The notes: a model not told the origin generated them from the letters alone. 64,000 nucleotides of DNA from Dendrophyllia cribrosa (GCA_024195265.1 JAJLRJ010000013.1:9832832-9896831), one strand, 5' to 3'. Positions 41,614 through 53,596 are shown, numbered from the stretch's first letter. Program-made: numbers and translations.

Positions 41614-41652
41614 GGGCCATTTACATTCCACAGCCCGCTTCAAGCTTTCCTT

Positions 41653-41905
41653 AGGGACGGACCATTTTATTGTTAGGTGGGTGGGGGGAGGGGGGGGGGG
41701 GGGGGGGGGGGGCAATTACCAAAAGAAAATTCCTGCACAGCAAACTGAAGTAAAGGGAAAAAATAATGCACAGCGAGCCAAAAGAAAAAAAGGTATGGAA
41801 AAATTCTTGCACAACATCAAGACGGAAAAAAATAATCATAATCAGAAAAATTGCCCAACACCGCCCCCTGCCCCCACCCCCCACAAAAATAAAATCGTCC
41901 ATCCC
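41653..41905. mobile_element. GGGACGGACCAT MITE with poly-G tract
   Basis: Inverted ends agggacggaccattttatt and aataaaatcgtccatccct. The interior has a G run (about 41691-41712) and purine-rich text shared with 9840-9945. Clear target duplications were not seen. Confidence 0.65.
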
Positions 41906-42059
41906 TTTGTAGGCTACAATTTCAGGTCTAGGTCTATAGTTTTTTTCTCTGATCGGCTCGGTACTGTTAGAAAGAACATAAGTTTAGAACTTTGTTTTTT
42001 CACTTTAAAATCCTTGAAACCACCTACGACGCGACAACGAATCAAGATTGTTTAAACAC

Positions 42060-43120
42060 AGGCATTTTTGAGAATCGGTGATGGGGTTTTGAATAAATTA
42101 ACAACGTCAACATGATCGATCAAATAATTAACAGCCGACCATAGCGTGACATAAATACGAGATGTGTGGAATTTGAACGTGACTCCATGACGTAATGCTT
42201 GAGAATTGTTTACTCTGCGACTTGCCGGGACGTGTTTTGTTCAACGATTTATTCGATCCAAACTCAACCGTTTGACTATTGATTTGGTTAGAAAAGTTCA
42301 ACCCGCTTTCCTTTTACCAGAATTAGAACACATCCGAAAATTGTTTAACAATTCCGTCGAAATTAGAACGGTAAATATTTGAATTGTAGTTGCTTAATTG
42401 GTTACAGTTCGTTATACTACTTCTGAAAAGACAGCAAAATCACACACGATATACAGAGGAAATAAATCTCAAAGCAAAGCCATTTCCCTTAAATGATTAT
42501 GACTTCCTCCTAGACGTCTCCTAAAACGAAAAAAAATGTGGAAAACATATGGTTGTATTTTGAAACAATGATAGAAAACGGCTGCAGACAAGCGCTTACC
42601 CTGCTGAATATCTTTGTCAAAGTGAAGCGATCGATACATGTCACAGCAGCTGCATCAAACTGACCATCGATGTCTCACAAATCCAACAGTCGAGTCTTGG
42701 TTACAGTATCGTTTTGTTTTACAACAGCAAACGAACGATATCGCTTGCTTTTATAACGATCGACGAAAGTATAAAACAACTCTTTCGAAACTCTTGCACC
42801 ATCAATCGAGCAGAGGAAGGTCTGGAACGAGTCACGCACCCCTCCCCCCAACGAAATAACTAATCTTCTTTCTGCGTGATAAACATGCGCATGCGTAAGA
42901 AACATTTGTCATATATTTTAATGTACCATAACAAAAGCTGCAATCTTTCAAAAGCAACAAGACGATGAGAACCCGCATGTTCCCAAGAATTATCTCTTGC
43001 ACGTAATACGCATCTGTGTACAGCATGTTTCTATTTAAAATTGCTTTTATAAAAATAAAACGTTACCACAAGGAAGGCACCGATTCGTTTTTGCCTTTAA
43101 TATTGGTGACTTGAAGATGA
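42060..43120. other. No gene recognised
   Basis: Short ORFs only. A segment at 42885-42935 (catgcgcatgcgtaagaaac+atttgtc) is inverted relative to 60130-60185, marking another dispersed repeat. Confidence 0.5.
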
Positions 43121-43126
43121 ACGTTA

Positions 43127-43661
43127 GGGCCCGATTATATGAGCCGGGCTGGCCCGGTTAGCCGAGCTGGCCCGGTTTGCCGAGATCTCGGCACCCCTGT
43201 TCAACGCAACAAAAATCAACTTTGCGATTATATGACAACCGGGCCAGTCCAGTTAGCCGGGATCCCAGTATCGCGTTGCCGGGATCCCGGCTAACCGGGC
43301 TGAAATTTTTCCATGTAACTCGCGTTTAACGGGCCAGCCCGGCTAACCGGGACGGCACAAAAATTTGCCTCTGAGCAAACCTGCTCGCCTGAAAATGGCC
43401 CTTTTTCTCTTTAAATGATAAAGAAGTACACAAGAGTGCGTAAGCACAAAGAAAATGAGCTAAAATGCAGAAAAAATCCTTAATTGAAACATTCTACGCT
43501 TTGCGCCATTTTCAAAACAACAACTTTCAGCCAAAACCGTTGATGCTATATTTAGTTGTCGCCCGGGCTGGCTCGCTTCATGTAATACCGGGCTGAAAGT
43601 CATCTCGGCAAAATGGGCCATCTTGGCTAACCGGCCCAGCCCGCCTCATATAATCGGGCCC
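43127..43661. mobile_element. Harbinger-like MITE, 535 bp, TTA target
   Basis: GGGCCCGATTATATGAGCCG and its complement form the ends, flanked by TTA (43124-43126, 43662-43664). The interior is rich in ggcccggttagccgg modules in both orientations. Three-bp TWA targets are typical of PIF/Harbinger. Confidence 0.85.
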
Positions 43662-43689
43662 TTAGTGTATAGTATGGGTTGGGGTTAGC

Positions 43690-44270
43690 GGCGTTACGGC
43701 GTCGCGCTTGTCGCTGCCGTGTCGTCGTTTTGATGACATCACTAATTACGCCTTTCTGAAAACCGGAAGTAAACTAGGTACGGTGTTGGCCGTAGCAAAA
43801 GCGATTCCCTGGGCAGGTGACCCGACTGGGAAAAAAAGAGGGTATTTTAAGAACTATCTCGTCGCAGAGCGACGAGCCAGTTAATGATATGCTATTAGAC
43901 CTCAAAATTCTTATGTGTTCAACTGGTGTCAACTTCAACACGCCGGGGATTTTTTGCTCTTAAAGCGGCCATGGCCAACAGCTTATGTGGGAGCGTGATA
44001 TGATGCATGAATTCTTGAGGTTATAACTTTGGCTATATTTATGGTATCAAATTAAAATTGGCACATACCGTACGGATTGGTCAGAGAAATATTTTGCACT
44101 TAAAGTTGCCATGGTTACTGATCACGTGACTATGTACAGGCCAAAATTAATTTTGAAAAATCTCAGAGTTTTCTCTTTTAATTTTAAGCTTACAATCAAG
44201 CTATCTTGATGTCAAGTGCAAAATTTGTTCCAGTTTTGTAACTCTCTGAAGCTGTTTCATCAGATACTTA
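43690..44270. other. No gene recognised
   Basis: Intronic sequence. The block ttgccatggttactgatcac near 44107 looks repeat-like, but I see no second copy here. Confidence 0.4.
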
Positions 44271-44285
44271 GGGAGTGAATGATAT

Positions 44286-44632
44286 CAGGAGCCCATTACC
44301 CGGAGCGTGCAACTACCATAAATTCGTGCAACGGCGTTTTTTACAAGTAGGTTTATTTTTAGATAAGCCTTTCCCGCGAATCGGTTTCGGAAAGCCAATC
44401 ACAAGCAATTACATAATTAATAACTATTCACATGTTCACATCCCTGTGTGGCGAATGTCTGATTTCCAGTCGCTATGTGAATATGTGAATGTTATTAATT
44501 ATCCAATTGCTTGTGATTGGTTTTCCGAAACCAATTCACGGGAAAGTTTTATCTAAAAATAAACCTACTTGTAAAAACGCCGTTTCACAGGCGCAGTATG
44601 GAAGTTGCACGCTCCGGGATTATGGGCTCCTG
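44286..44632. mobile_element. Long-arm foldback MITE, ATGATAT duplication
   Basis: CAGGAGCCCATTA...ccggagcgtgcaact and its complement form arms of more than 100 bp, interrupted by small indels, around a short centre. ATGATAT flanks both ends (44279-44285, 44633-44639). The CAGG termini suggest hAT. Confidence 0.85.
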
Positions 44633-44928
44633 ATGATATATAATGCTGCTGACCACTCATTGAGTACTCAGTCACAACCCAAAAGTTTGATTTTTCACTT
44701 CAATTACGGGTACTCCCGAGATAATCTACTGTCGCAGAACGTGCCGTTTGTCTGTAACCAGTAGAGAGAAGGAGGTCACTGTGATGAAATCACGCAATAA
44801 CTCACTTTTAGTCTTAATTCTCACATGTTTTTTCATTGCCCTTGTCCTTTCCTTGATTTTTCCTTGTTTTATTTTTTGTAAACCTAAAAAATGGCAAACA
44901 GTTGCTCTTATGTTCTTATAAATTGCAG

Positions 44929-45334
44929 AAATGAAGAAATTTATTCTTCTCACTGACGGTGCTGCGAAGTCAACTTATATTATTTCACTGGACACAAGCG
45001 ATTTTTTTGCTCAATCCCTCTTGCACCATTTTGGAACTCAGAATCCGGTGGCTGTGGACTTTGACCCTGTTGAAGATCGCGTATACTGGAGTGACGTTGC
45101 ACAAGGTGCTATCATGAGTGCTTTCTCTAATGCGACTTCACTAAAAATTTTGTTTCGGTGCAATGTGCAAATTCCCGACGGCCTGGCTATTGACAAAATT
45201 GGGCGAAACATTTATTGGACGGATACAGGAACCAAATGTATTGAGGTGGCTCGGCTTGATGGGAAGAAAAGAAAACTGCTGATCAAAGATGGACTTGATC
45301 AACCAAGAGCGTTAGTACTCGATGAAAGAAATGG
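44929..45334 (+). CDS. LRP-like receptor exon: propeller 2, first half
   Basis: The exon lies between ataaattgcag| and |gtgagt. With the A from the EGF exon it reads KMKKFILLTDGAAKSTYIIS, then PVEDRVYWSDVAQGAIM, NIYWTDTGTKCIEVARLDGK and GLDQPRALVLDERN. The YWSD and YWTD motifs are intact, unlike propeller 1. The arrangement and the MKKFILL lead-in match the start of the second propeller of LRP5/6-type receptors. It ends in phase 2 and joins to 50070. Confidence 0.9.
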
Positions 45335-45409
45335 GTGAGTTGAATGTTACAAAACTAAACATGCTCACATAGCGATTTTTTAGTCACTCATGACTTCCCT
45401 AGTAAATAA

Positions 45410-45525
45410 CCAGATTTTACATTTAGCCATTAAGAGGGCCACAAGTTTATTAGTTGTCTAACTATTATTAGGTGTTACCCTCTATAAATAAAGTTTGATT
45501 GATTGATTGCTTGATTGATTGATTG
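45410..45525 (+). mobile_element. LINE/SINE 3' tail
   Basis: The sequence gttaccctctataaataaag+tttgattgattgattg is a non-LTR 3' end with a TTGA tandem tail. No coding remains. Confidence 0.65.
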
Positions 45526-45737
45526 AACAACAAATGCTAATAACGCATGATAAAATTAAAATAGAGAAACTTGCCACTTCTGACAAGTGTGTCTAATGTC
45601 ATTTTTGGTCAAAACCATGCTACAATACCTTCACTTATTTAGAATTTAATACTAAAACACCAAGAGAAACAAATCAACGAATTCTTGAAAATGATCAAAC
45701 CATGGTCTGTTCCAGCGCAGTGTGAAAACAACCGCCT

Positions 45738-46366
45738 CCCTGGTTAGCTCAAGCAGTTGGGCGCCAGTCTGCAGAGCGGGAGGTCGCGGGTTCGAATCCC
45801 GGCCGGACCACTAAACAGAATCTTTAAATAACTGGTAAGATCATGCTGTCTGTTCTCAAACACATTGTCTCAGTTCAGATGATCGCGTCATTGGGCGGTG
45901 ACGTTAAGTCGTTGGCCTTGTCTCCTGCACCTTCTCACATTAAAACAGCAGGGGCCCACATCACTGTTCGAAAAAGAGTAGGGGACGTAATCCCCAGTGT
46001 TGTGGTCTGGTCTCCATTGGGGATTGATATCAATTGGGACGTATGTCCTGTTTCTTTCTCCCGTCACGGCGACAAAAAGTCGGCACTGTGACAAAGTGGG
46101 TAGAAGAAAAATGTGAAAAACTAACGTATTTCATGTTGTAATTCATTCCGAACCAGTTGACTATGACTAAAGACCTTCACGTGGCTCGGATGACCACGTA
46201 GAAATGGCGGTCCCGTCTCTCCCATGGGGACGTAAAAGAACCACAGAGGACGTAACAAACCCTGGCTGTGACCACCCTCAGTGTTACTTGTTCATGGGTG
46301 GGGTGGGTCTGATTGATTGTGAAGCGCATTTGAATATGTATATAGAATTTGCGCTATACAAATGCA

Positions 46367-46405
<39 letters not shown>
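45738..46405 (+). mobile_element. tRNA-derived SINE, about 670 bp, (ATT)n tail
   Basis: The head has an A box (tggttagctcaagcagttgg) and a perfect B box (ggttcgaatccc), with ggaggtcgcgggttcgaatc. The body includes acgtggctcggatgaccacg and ggacgtaaaagaaccacaga. The end gaagcgcatttgaatatgta+tatagaatttgcgctataca and (tta)n resembles a CR1/L2-type LINE tail. Lack of a 72-nt tRNA fold with a proper 3' arm argues against a tRNA gene. Confidence 0.75.
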
Positions 46406-46406
<1 letters not shown>

Positions 46407-46409
46407 TAT

Positions 46410-47695
46410 TAAAGACACTCATCGACAGTTTTGGTACACTAGGGTTGTAATTAATTACAAAACCGGAACACTATTTTTTTGGTTTCTGTTAACGCAAAAA
46501 CATTTTTTGGTTTTTGAAATGACACCGTTTGACAAATTATAAATGTAGTGTCAGTAATCATTTTTTTAAGAGCACATTTTATGGCCTTTTTAATCCAGTT
46601 ACGGAGATCAGTAAGTAGTTTAAAACCATTAAAGCAAGCATGCTGGGTACTTACAACTATTGATGGCAACTTACAAGGGACAATAAAAGCTCAGCTAGAA
46701 AGCTACAATCTTCCTACTGAGATGACCGACCAGACGTTTTAACCAGGCTATTATTTAAACTAATTTTTTTTTAAACTAGATTTGAACCTAAAATCACCGC
46801 CGACTATTTAAGAAAAGGGATGTTAATAAACTCCATGTGGCACAGATTGCAGAGCACATTAAATGAGGGTCTGGATAGGGACGCTGGAATCTCAGTTATT
46901 AGTTCCACTTTCGGCAAATTCTCAATTATCGGTTTACATTTTAGCCATGTTTTCAGCCATAATTTAGGTTTGAGATCTCAGATCGCAGGCATCAGTTAAA
47001 ACACGGCATTGCTTAGCTGACAGTTAAACGTTTGGCTAATTCTCGGACATCCAATCGTACTCTCTTGAAGTGGATGTTTTATTCCCAGTTGTTAAATGCA
47101 TAAATATTGAAAACAAAATAAGTCCTCCGGCAGTGTCCATGCTCCTTGATTCATTCATTTAAAATTACGAATTAATTGGACCAATAAATGTAACAGCTCT
47201 ACGATGGGCGTTTTCCTCTCGTATTCTCCACATTGTTTCAGTGTAAACAAGAAGCTGTACACAGCTTGAACTCGTGGCGTTTTAAAATTATTGCAGCATT
47301 GTTTCCCGAGTGTTTTGAGTGCTTTTACGGAGAAACAAGCTTAAAATTATGTCTAATCCAAGGCTCCTAAGAGACAACCCGTGTGGAAGAAATGCGAACG
47401 CGTAACGCAATATTGCCGTAAGCTTACGTTTCCACACTGACACGGTTCGATATTTAAAAAAAATAATAAATAAACGTAAGGATTTTTGACGAACGGGAAA
47501 AAAAAAACAGAACATCACTTTCATAATGTCCAGTCCGAAGAAAAAAAAAACAGGACAAAAAAAAAAAAAGAAGAAAAGAAATCTCGAGCGTAACTTGAAC
47601 TCGGGCCGTCCGGGGCTAAGCCAAAACATCTGTCCACTGCGCTATCGAAGAACACTTAGCATCCTTAAGCTTATTGTTGTTTATATTCGTATAAA
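46410..47695. other. No gene recognised
   Basis: AT-rich intron sequence with A-rich tracts at 47500-47580. The stretch ctcgggccgtccggggctaa near 47600 may be an inverted tRNA-like SINE head. No coding evidence. Confidence 0.45.
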
Positions 47696-47696
47696 T

Positions 47697-47886
47697 CAAA
47701 TTAATTATTGTTATCGCTGGATTCACGTTGTTCTTGTTACGAAACGTATTCGTAACAAAGCATTTAATACTCACGAAGTTTACAGCTGATGGAATTGAGG
47801 AGCGAGTGAGTGAGTGAGAGAATTTTATTTAGTCACCGTTTCCGATAACCCGTGCATTATGCTTGCGTGTATACACGGGTTTAAAA
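47697..47886 (-). repeat. TTAACCCGTGTAT repeat copy, inverted
   Basis: The complement reads ttTAAACCCGTGTATACACG, a cactcactcactcgctcc run and a cgtaacaagaacaacgtgaa tail, matching 23605-23800 in reverse. Confidence 0.7.
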
Positions 47887-48654
47887 GTAAGACTACACTA
47901 CATTCACTATATTCAGTAGCCGACACTTCAAAGCTCGATCGCTAAGCAAATTGCAAGTTATATAAAACACAAAACTTGCCGGAACAAAAATCCCACAGGA
48001 ATAATATCAAACGGTCCTACCATCCATGAACGCCTTGCATTGTCTTGAAAACGTGCAATTGTACGCTGTAGTTCTTTACTTTGTTTGTCACTGTCAACAC
48101 ACGGAGAAATTCTGCGGTATGTATTTCATGGCTGAAAGCCATATAGTCGTCGACATAAACTAAAATATGCATGCATACATTTGCATGCGCTAATGTGACA
48201 CGAAAAAAAAAATAAGAAAAGTCAAAGCCGGATTTACAACTCGTGTGCTTCGCCACGAGTAACAAGCAAGAATATGGTATATTATTAACGTTTACAGAAT
48301 ATCAGCATCATTAATAAATATTTTTGCCTTCCCCTTTCTCTTCAATTTTGGAAAGTAGAAGTGTTGAATCCTGACTTCCCATGCTAATTTTACGTTCAAA
48401 TTCCAACAGGGAGACCATGGCCAGTTATTTGAAACGTAAAGTTCAGCTTCGGTTTGCCGCCATTACTTGATTCAAATGGTCAAAAACGATTGGCTGACGT
48501 CATATGACGTACGTTGTAAACATGCGAGAAGATAATCACACGTGATACCACTTTCTAGAATAATTGCTGCCTGCTTGAGTTTTGCAAACTGAGTAATAGC
48601 GGACGGGGTTTCAACGGTTTTCAGCCAGCTATTTCCAAGCTCAGTAAAGCACGT

Positions 48655-48860
48655 TACAGACGGACAAGTTTTCTATAACAAGTTTTGCCTTGACAAGTTT
48701 TAATTGCTCGTGTGTAAATAGAAACTTGTCAATCCTTGTCAAGTGCACTTGTTCAAAAGCTGGCATGCTAGCTTTTGAACAAGGCAACTTGTCACAGAAA
48801 AACTTGATTAATCGCAAAACTTGCTTGTCTGTATGCTCAACAAAGGAAACTTGACAAGAA
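48655..48860. repeat. aacttgtc/gacaagtt-rich repeat with palindrome
   Basis: More than eight acttgtc or gacaagt motifs lie in both orientations around a palindrome gttcaaaagctggcatgcta+gcttttgaac (48750-48780). A minus ORF here (48641-48931, MTATKNNKTAERLRFRNDSC) follows a good Kozak context (gccgccatga) but is otherwise unrecognised. Confidence 0.65.
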
Positions 48861-49136
48861 TCGTTGCGAAATCGCAGACGCTCAGCGGTCTTGTTGTTTT
48901 TAGTAGCAGTCATGGCGGCGGATAACAACATGGCAGCTAAAACTGTTAGACCGATTCTGCAACATCGCGTCTACTAGAATATCTTCGAACAAGAGAAAAA
49001 TTGTGGAATACAAAGGCAGAATCCTTTAGAAATAAAAAAAAAAGACTGACTACGAAGGCTGTCTGGTAAAATACGCTATTTTGCAACGCAATTGTTGACA
49101 ATAGCCACTGAATTAAATTAGCAAAATTGCGATAAA

Positions 49137-49656
49137 TATATTGTTGCATTCGTGTTTGCTCGGGAAGCCTTCGGAATCGTAAAAACAAGCAATTTTGTGT
49201 CCAAGAATTCAGCGCGGATATAGAAATTTCATGAGATGACACGGCAGGGAGGTAGACTAGGTGTAATGTAGATTGCCATATCTGACGCAAAAATTTTAAA
49301 TTGGCGTTTAAAGGGAAGATATGAGGCTTCAAATTCTAACATGGACAATTTTACTCCTTTAAAAGTTAATAACTTTTAATTAAAGTTGAAATTAAATATA
49401 TTTTTGCATTCGTGTTTGCTCGGGAAGCCTTCGGAATCGTAAAAACAAGCAATTTTGTGTCCAAGAATTCAGCGCGGATATAGAAATTTCATGAGATGAC
49501 ACGGCAGGGAGGTAGACTAGGTGTAATGTAGATTGCCATTTCTGACGCAAAAATTTTAAATTGGCGTTTAAAGGGAAGATATGAGGCTTCAAATTCTAAC
49601 ATGGACAATTTTACTCCTTTAAAAGTTAATAACTTTTAATTAAAGTTGAAATTAAA
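49137..49656. repeat. 260-bp tandem duplication, about 99% identical
   Basis: The block from ttgcattcgtgtttgctcgg to aattaaagttgaaattaaa is present twice at a 260-bp period (starts 49144 and 49404). Only one or two base differences are visible, such as gccatatctg versus gccatttctg. Confidence 0.95.
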
Positions 49657-50069
49657 AAAAATGGCTTCAGATATAACACAATAGAGGTTTTGACGGATCA
49701 GTGAGTGGTGAATTCAACCTGCTTTGTGTTCTTCTCGAGTAGCAAACTTGGAAACAAAATCACGTTTTACAAATTTTAACTTACGTACATTACAGTGTTA
49801 CCGTAAAGCGCCATTCATTGAAAAAAAAAAGATAGTATTGGTGAACTCCCATTATTCCCCAATATATCTGTCAAGTTTTAGCGAAATCGGCTTCTAAAGG
49901 TCCAAAATATAAAGCGTTTAACGATTTGTGTAATTATAATGAACCCAATGTATAAAAAAATCGAAAAAAAAGCAACAACAAGCAAACACTTTCGTTGCAG
50001 TAGCACTTTGAACTACCATAAATTGTGCTGCGATTGTTTTTTTTTTGTTTTATCATTGTTTTTTTTTAG

Positions 50070-50464
50070 CTTGATGTACTGGACGGACTGGGGATCCATT
50101 CCAAAGATCGAACGAGCTGCAATGGACGGTTCAGCGAGGCGAAGCATTGTAACAGGAAACCTTGCTTGGCCAAATGGACTTACTATTGATCAATCCACAA
50201 ACCTTCTGTACTGGGCAGATGCTAAACTGGACAAAATCGAGGTGTCAGACCTCAACGGAGGCAGCAGAAGGGTTATTCTATTATCTTCAGCTGATATTCA
50301 CCCATTTGGCATCACAGTGTATCAGGGCATGCTATACTGGACCGATTGGATAAACCAGACCATTTCAATGCTTGATTTAAGAACTGGAAACAGGGAGGTG
50401 ATAGTCAGAGGTCTTCAAAAGCCGATGGATATTCATTTGTATGACGCATCCACAACTACTTCAG
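50070..50464 (+). CDS. LRP-like receptor exon: propeller 2, second half
   Basis: The exon follows a strong polypyrimidine tract (gttttttttag|) and ends |gtagct. It reads LMYWTDWGSIPKIERAAMDG, NLLYWADAKLDKIEVSDLNG and GMLYWTDWINQTISMLDLRT, closing with GLQKPMDIHLYDASTTTSG. YWTD motifs are canonical. This half of the propeller aligns with the eroded exon at 25662-26095 and shows what has changed there. It ends in phase 1 before the second EGF exon. Confidence 0.92.
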
Positions 50465-50726
50465 GTAGCTTATAAAGCTTTATAAGTCAATACTTGCGTT
50501 CCTTATATCTTGTCTTTTTCTCTTACATAGCTCGGTAATTGCCTATTTATTATCAATGGATTTTTACCACGGCCTAGTCTATTAGTGTACTATCGTCATA
50601 AGTGCTTGTTTATATAGCTTGTGTATAGCCGCCTCCTCCCCTCAGAAAAAAAAAAATCGATTTTTTTATGAGGGAGGGGGCCGGCTGTGTTGCAGGAAAA
50701 ATCCGTCCTCAGGTTGAATCAGTTTC

Positions 50727-50923
50727 GACCTCTTTAGCTTGTATGTTTTGTTTTCCCAATGTAGATCATGTGATTTTACCCTAGAGAATATTTCTTTCAA
50801 ATTTTGTTTTCTTCACGTGCATATGTATACATTATTTTTGAAAAGACAAAGGACAAATTCCATTGCATTGAGAACATCACATGACCTACATTGGTAAAAC
50901 AAAACATTCAAGCTAAAGAGGTC
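50727..50923. mobile_element. Foldback MITE, gacctctttagctt ends
   Basis: gacctctttagcttgtatgt+tttgtttt and aaaacaaaacattcaagcta+aagaggtc are inverted over about 50 bp each side. It lies next to the larger foldback at 50928. Confidence 0.85.
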
Positions 50924-50927
50924 TATG

Positions 50928-51150
50928 TAAGGTGTTTCGATACAGTTTTCTGGAGACCACACATGCATTTTTTAATCGGCTTTTAAGCAGTCTTTTCCAA
51001 GTTAGATCAACGTCCAATTTTCACTACTAACTGGTTTTGAATTGAAGTTGGGCAAGATAAATAATGTCTGGTGAAATTGATATTACCATGACGACGATAA
51101 ATAAGAAACTTCGAAATCAGTAAAGGCCGGCACACACTAGAGGACAGTTT

Positions 51151-51228
<78 letters not shown>

Positions 51229-52677
51229 AGCTTGCGTACTGTCCCTGCAACATGCGCCTACGCTGCGCACACGAAGGGGCTTGTCCCCGCTTTATGTTCC
51301 CGCAACATGTCCCCTAGTGTGCGCCGGCCTTAAAAGTGAAATTTTGATCATTTAAGCTTTCGCATTGAATATCCCACATAGACATTTTAAAGTATGGTAT
51401 AGCGCATATACATTTTGCAAGAATAAAAAGAAATTCTGTATGTTGCATTTCAAATAATTCGCAATAACTTACATTTTAACCCTTACTATTTGTATACTAA
51501 TAATAAATTGATCGAGAGATTAACTCTGGTTTTGTGAAATTACTTCAAGATAGTGTCAAAAAGTAGCTTGATGTTATGTTTGTACACCATCAAAGTTTTG
51601 TTTACTTTCTCCTTTGCGATCTTGAGAACCACCATTTTCCCTAACATCGCTCCATGTGCAATTTTTGGGTAATTTTCGATTTTAATCGCTTTTGCAAATA
51701 TCTTAGGAACGGCTTGATGGATTTTTTTAAAACGCTCACCACGCTTGCTTACCGTTGTGAAAAAATATTATCTCAAAGTTTCATTGGCATTGATTTACTG
51801 GAACGCCTTTGAATTTAAAGATGAAGACGACGTACCAACAGGCCGAAAACTTTGCGTTAAAAAAATCACTTTTTTAAGTTCTGCATAGTAATGATTTCAA
51901 ATCAACGCGTACTACATTCCTCCGTACTGATCAAGACATTTCGATGTAATCTGCTGTGCATCTATTATTATCTGTATTCGACCATGATTGTACTTTATTA
52001 CTCTCCTTACTACTTTTCAGGTTCCCATCAGTCCCTTTTTTAGGATTAGTTTGAGCCTTTTGCGTTTTAAAAACGTTCTAACAGCAGGCGCAGTTTAAAC
52101 GTGAAAGAAAACAGATGCAAAGAATTTGCACCAACGAGCATGCATTGAAATGCTTCAACCACGGAGGAAGTAAAAATCGAAAAAGGTAGTTCTCAAGATC
52201 GCATAAGAGAAAGTAAATAAAAATTGCATGGTGTGAAAACATAACATCAATCTACTTTTTTACACCATCTTGAAGTAATTTCACAAAACCAGTGTTAATC
52301 TCTCGATCAATTTATTACCAGTATACAAAAAGTAAGGTTTGAAATGTTATTGCGATTTATTTGAAATGAAACGTACAGATTTTTTTTGTTCTTCACAAGT
52401 GTATATGCCATATGCTTTAATTTAAAGTGTCTATGATGGATTTTCAATGCGAAATCTTAAACGCGCAAAATTTCTCTTTTACTGATTTCGAAGTTTCTTG
52501 TTTATCGTCGTCATGGTAATATCGATTTTACCAGAATATTTACCTTGCCAAACTTCAATTCAAAACCAGTTAGTATAGTGGTGAACATTTCACGTTGATC
52601 TGACTTGGTGTAGACTGCTCAAATGCCGATTGAAAAATGATGGTATCACCTCCAGAAAACTGTATCGAAACACCTTA
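50928..52677. mobile_element. Large foldback element, arms of about 600-800 bp
   Basis: Ends TAAGGTGTTTCGATACAG and CTGTATCGAAACACCTTA. The similarity between arms can be followed from 50930 to about 51740 against the complement of about 52065-52675 (for example cgatcttgagaaccacc versus ggtagttctcaagatcg). The flanking TA suggests a mariner-like target. There is no ORF. The left arm carries an insertion (51124-51330) absent from the right arm. Confidence 0.85.
51124..51330. mobile_element. Harbinger-like MITE inserted in one foldback arm
   Basis: The ends AGGCCGGCACACACTAGAGG and cccctagtgtgcgccggcct are inverted, with TAA on both sides (51121-51123, 51331-51333). The opposite foldback arm shows the empty site cagtaaaagagaaa. 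Most of the interior is (AT)n at 51155-51226. Confidence 0.92.
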
Positions 52678-52711
52678 ATATAGGTTAAATGTGAACCCAG
52701 TATTCAATCTT

Positions 52712-52856
52712 GGTAAGTTAACCCTAACCCTAGCACAAAGCTAACCGCCACGCCTACTGAGCACAAAGATAGATGTATCCAGTGGTGCGATGGTTACATG
52801 TACAGTGTAGCTTTGTGTTAGAGTTAGCTTTGTGCTGGGGTTAGGGTTAATTTACC
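52712..52856. repeat. Inverted repeat ggtaagttaaccctaaccct
   Basis: ggtaagttaaccctaaccct+agcacaaagctaac pairs with gttagctttgtgctggggtt+agggttaatttacc over 34 bp with two or three mismatches. Not a telomere: only two CCCTAA-like units are present. Confidence 0.85.
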
Positions 52857-53017
52857 TACATGAAGATTGAAGACGAAGAAGGTGCACATTTAACCGGCCT
52901 AGATTATAGACTGATCTAACCCGAGACCGGTTTTTATCTACAACAGCTTTACACAAGCTAATATTTGTATAAATACTCGATAAAATTAACGGTGTAAGAT
53001 TGCTTAAACATCATCAG

Positions 53018-53146
53018 GTTCTCATCCTTGTGCTATAAACAATGGACTCTGCAGTGATTTGTGTCTGCTAAAGCATCGGAGAGGATATCAGTGTGCGTGC
53101 CCAACGGGGATTACACTCAAGCCTGATGGGAAAAACTGTGACTATG
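53018..53146 (+). CDS. LRP-like receptor exon: EGF-like module 2
   Basis: A 129-bp symmetrical exon between acatcatcag| and |gtgaga. It encodes SHPCAINNGLCSDLCLL and GYQCACPTGITLKPDGKNC, six cysteines in EGF spacing. This matches the position and size of the exon at 26422. It joins phase 1 to the third-propeller exon 10.2 kb downstream. Confidence 0.92.
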
Positions 53147-53596
53147 GTGAGAACTCACTCGCAATTTGTCTGCCATGAACGGAAACAAAGAAAATATAAG
53201 ATAATATTCGTTCGATATCATATATTTCAAAGAAATCCAAAGCAGGCATGTCTTCGGAGTGATCGCTTAGTACTTGTGAACACGTGTCTCAGTGATTATT
53301 ATTTATTATATAAACTTTAGTGTTTTATAGGGATTTTCAGCACTGAGAAAAATCGTAATTGACACATGTAAAGTTACGATAATTTGACATGTGAAGATAA
53401 CGCCAATCAGCTGCCGCCACGTCACCAGTCTTCTGTCGCGCCACTTCTGAATGATGAATGACAAAGTTTTGCCCGTTGATTTCGTAGTTCGTTGTTCGCT
53501 TTAGTTGTCTTGTTGACAAAAAAGAGCATAGCGCGAACAACTCAACTGAGATAACCTCGAACAATGAATTAGAAAAGACAGCGGAAAATTTAGTGA

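Noticed and set aside
45738..45815. tRNA gene
   Set aside because: A and B boxes are present but the sequence continues into a SINE body with an (ATT)n tail and lacks a full tRNA fold.
48641..48931. 96-aa minus-strand gene
   Set aside because: A good Kozak context near 48914 but coding runs through an acttgtc-rich repeat and a palindrome, with no recognisable domain.
52712..52856. Interstitial telomere repeat (CCCTAA/TTAGGG)
   Set aside because: Only two units on each side, better explained as arms of an inverted repeat.
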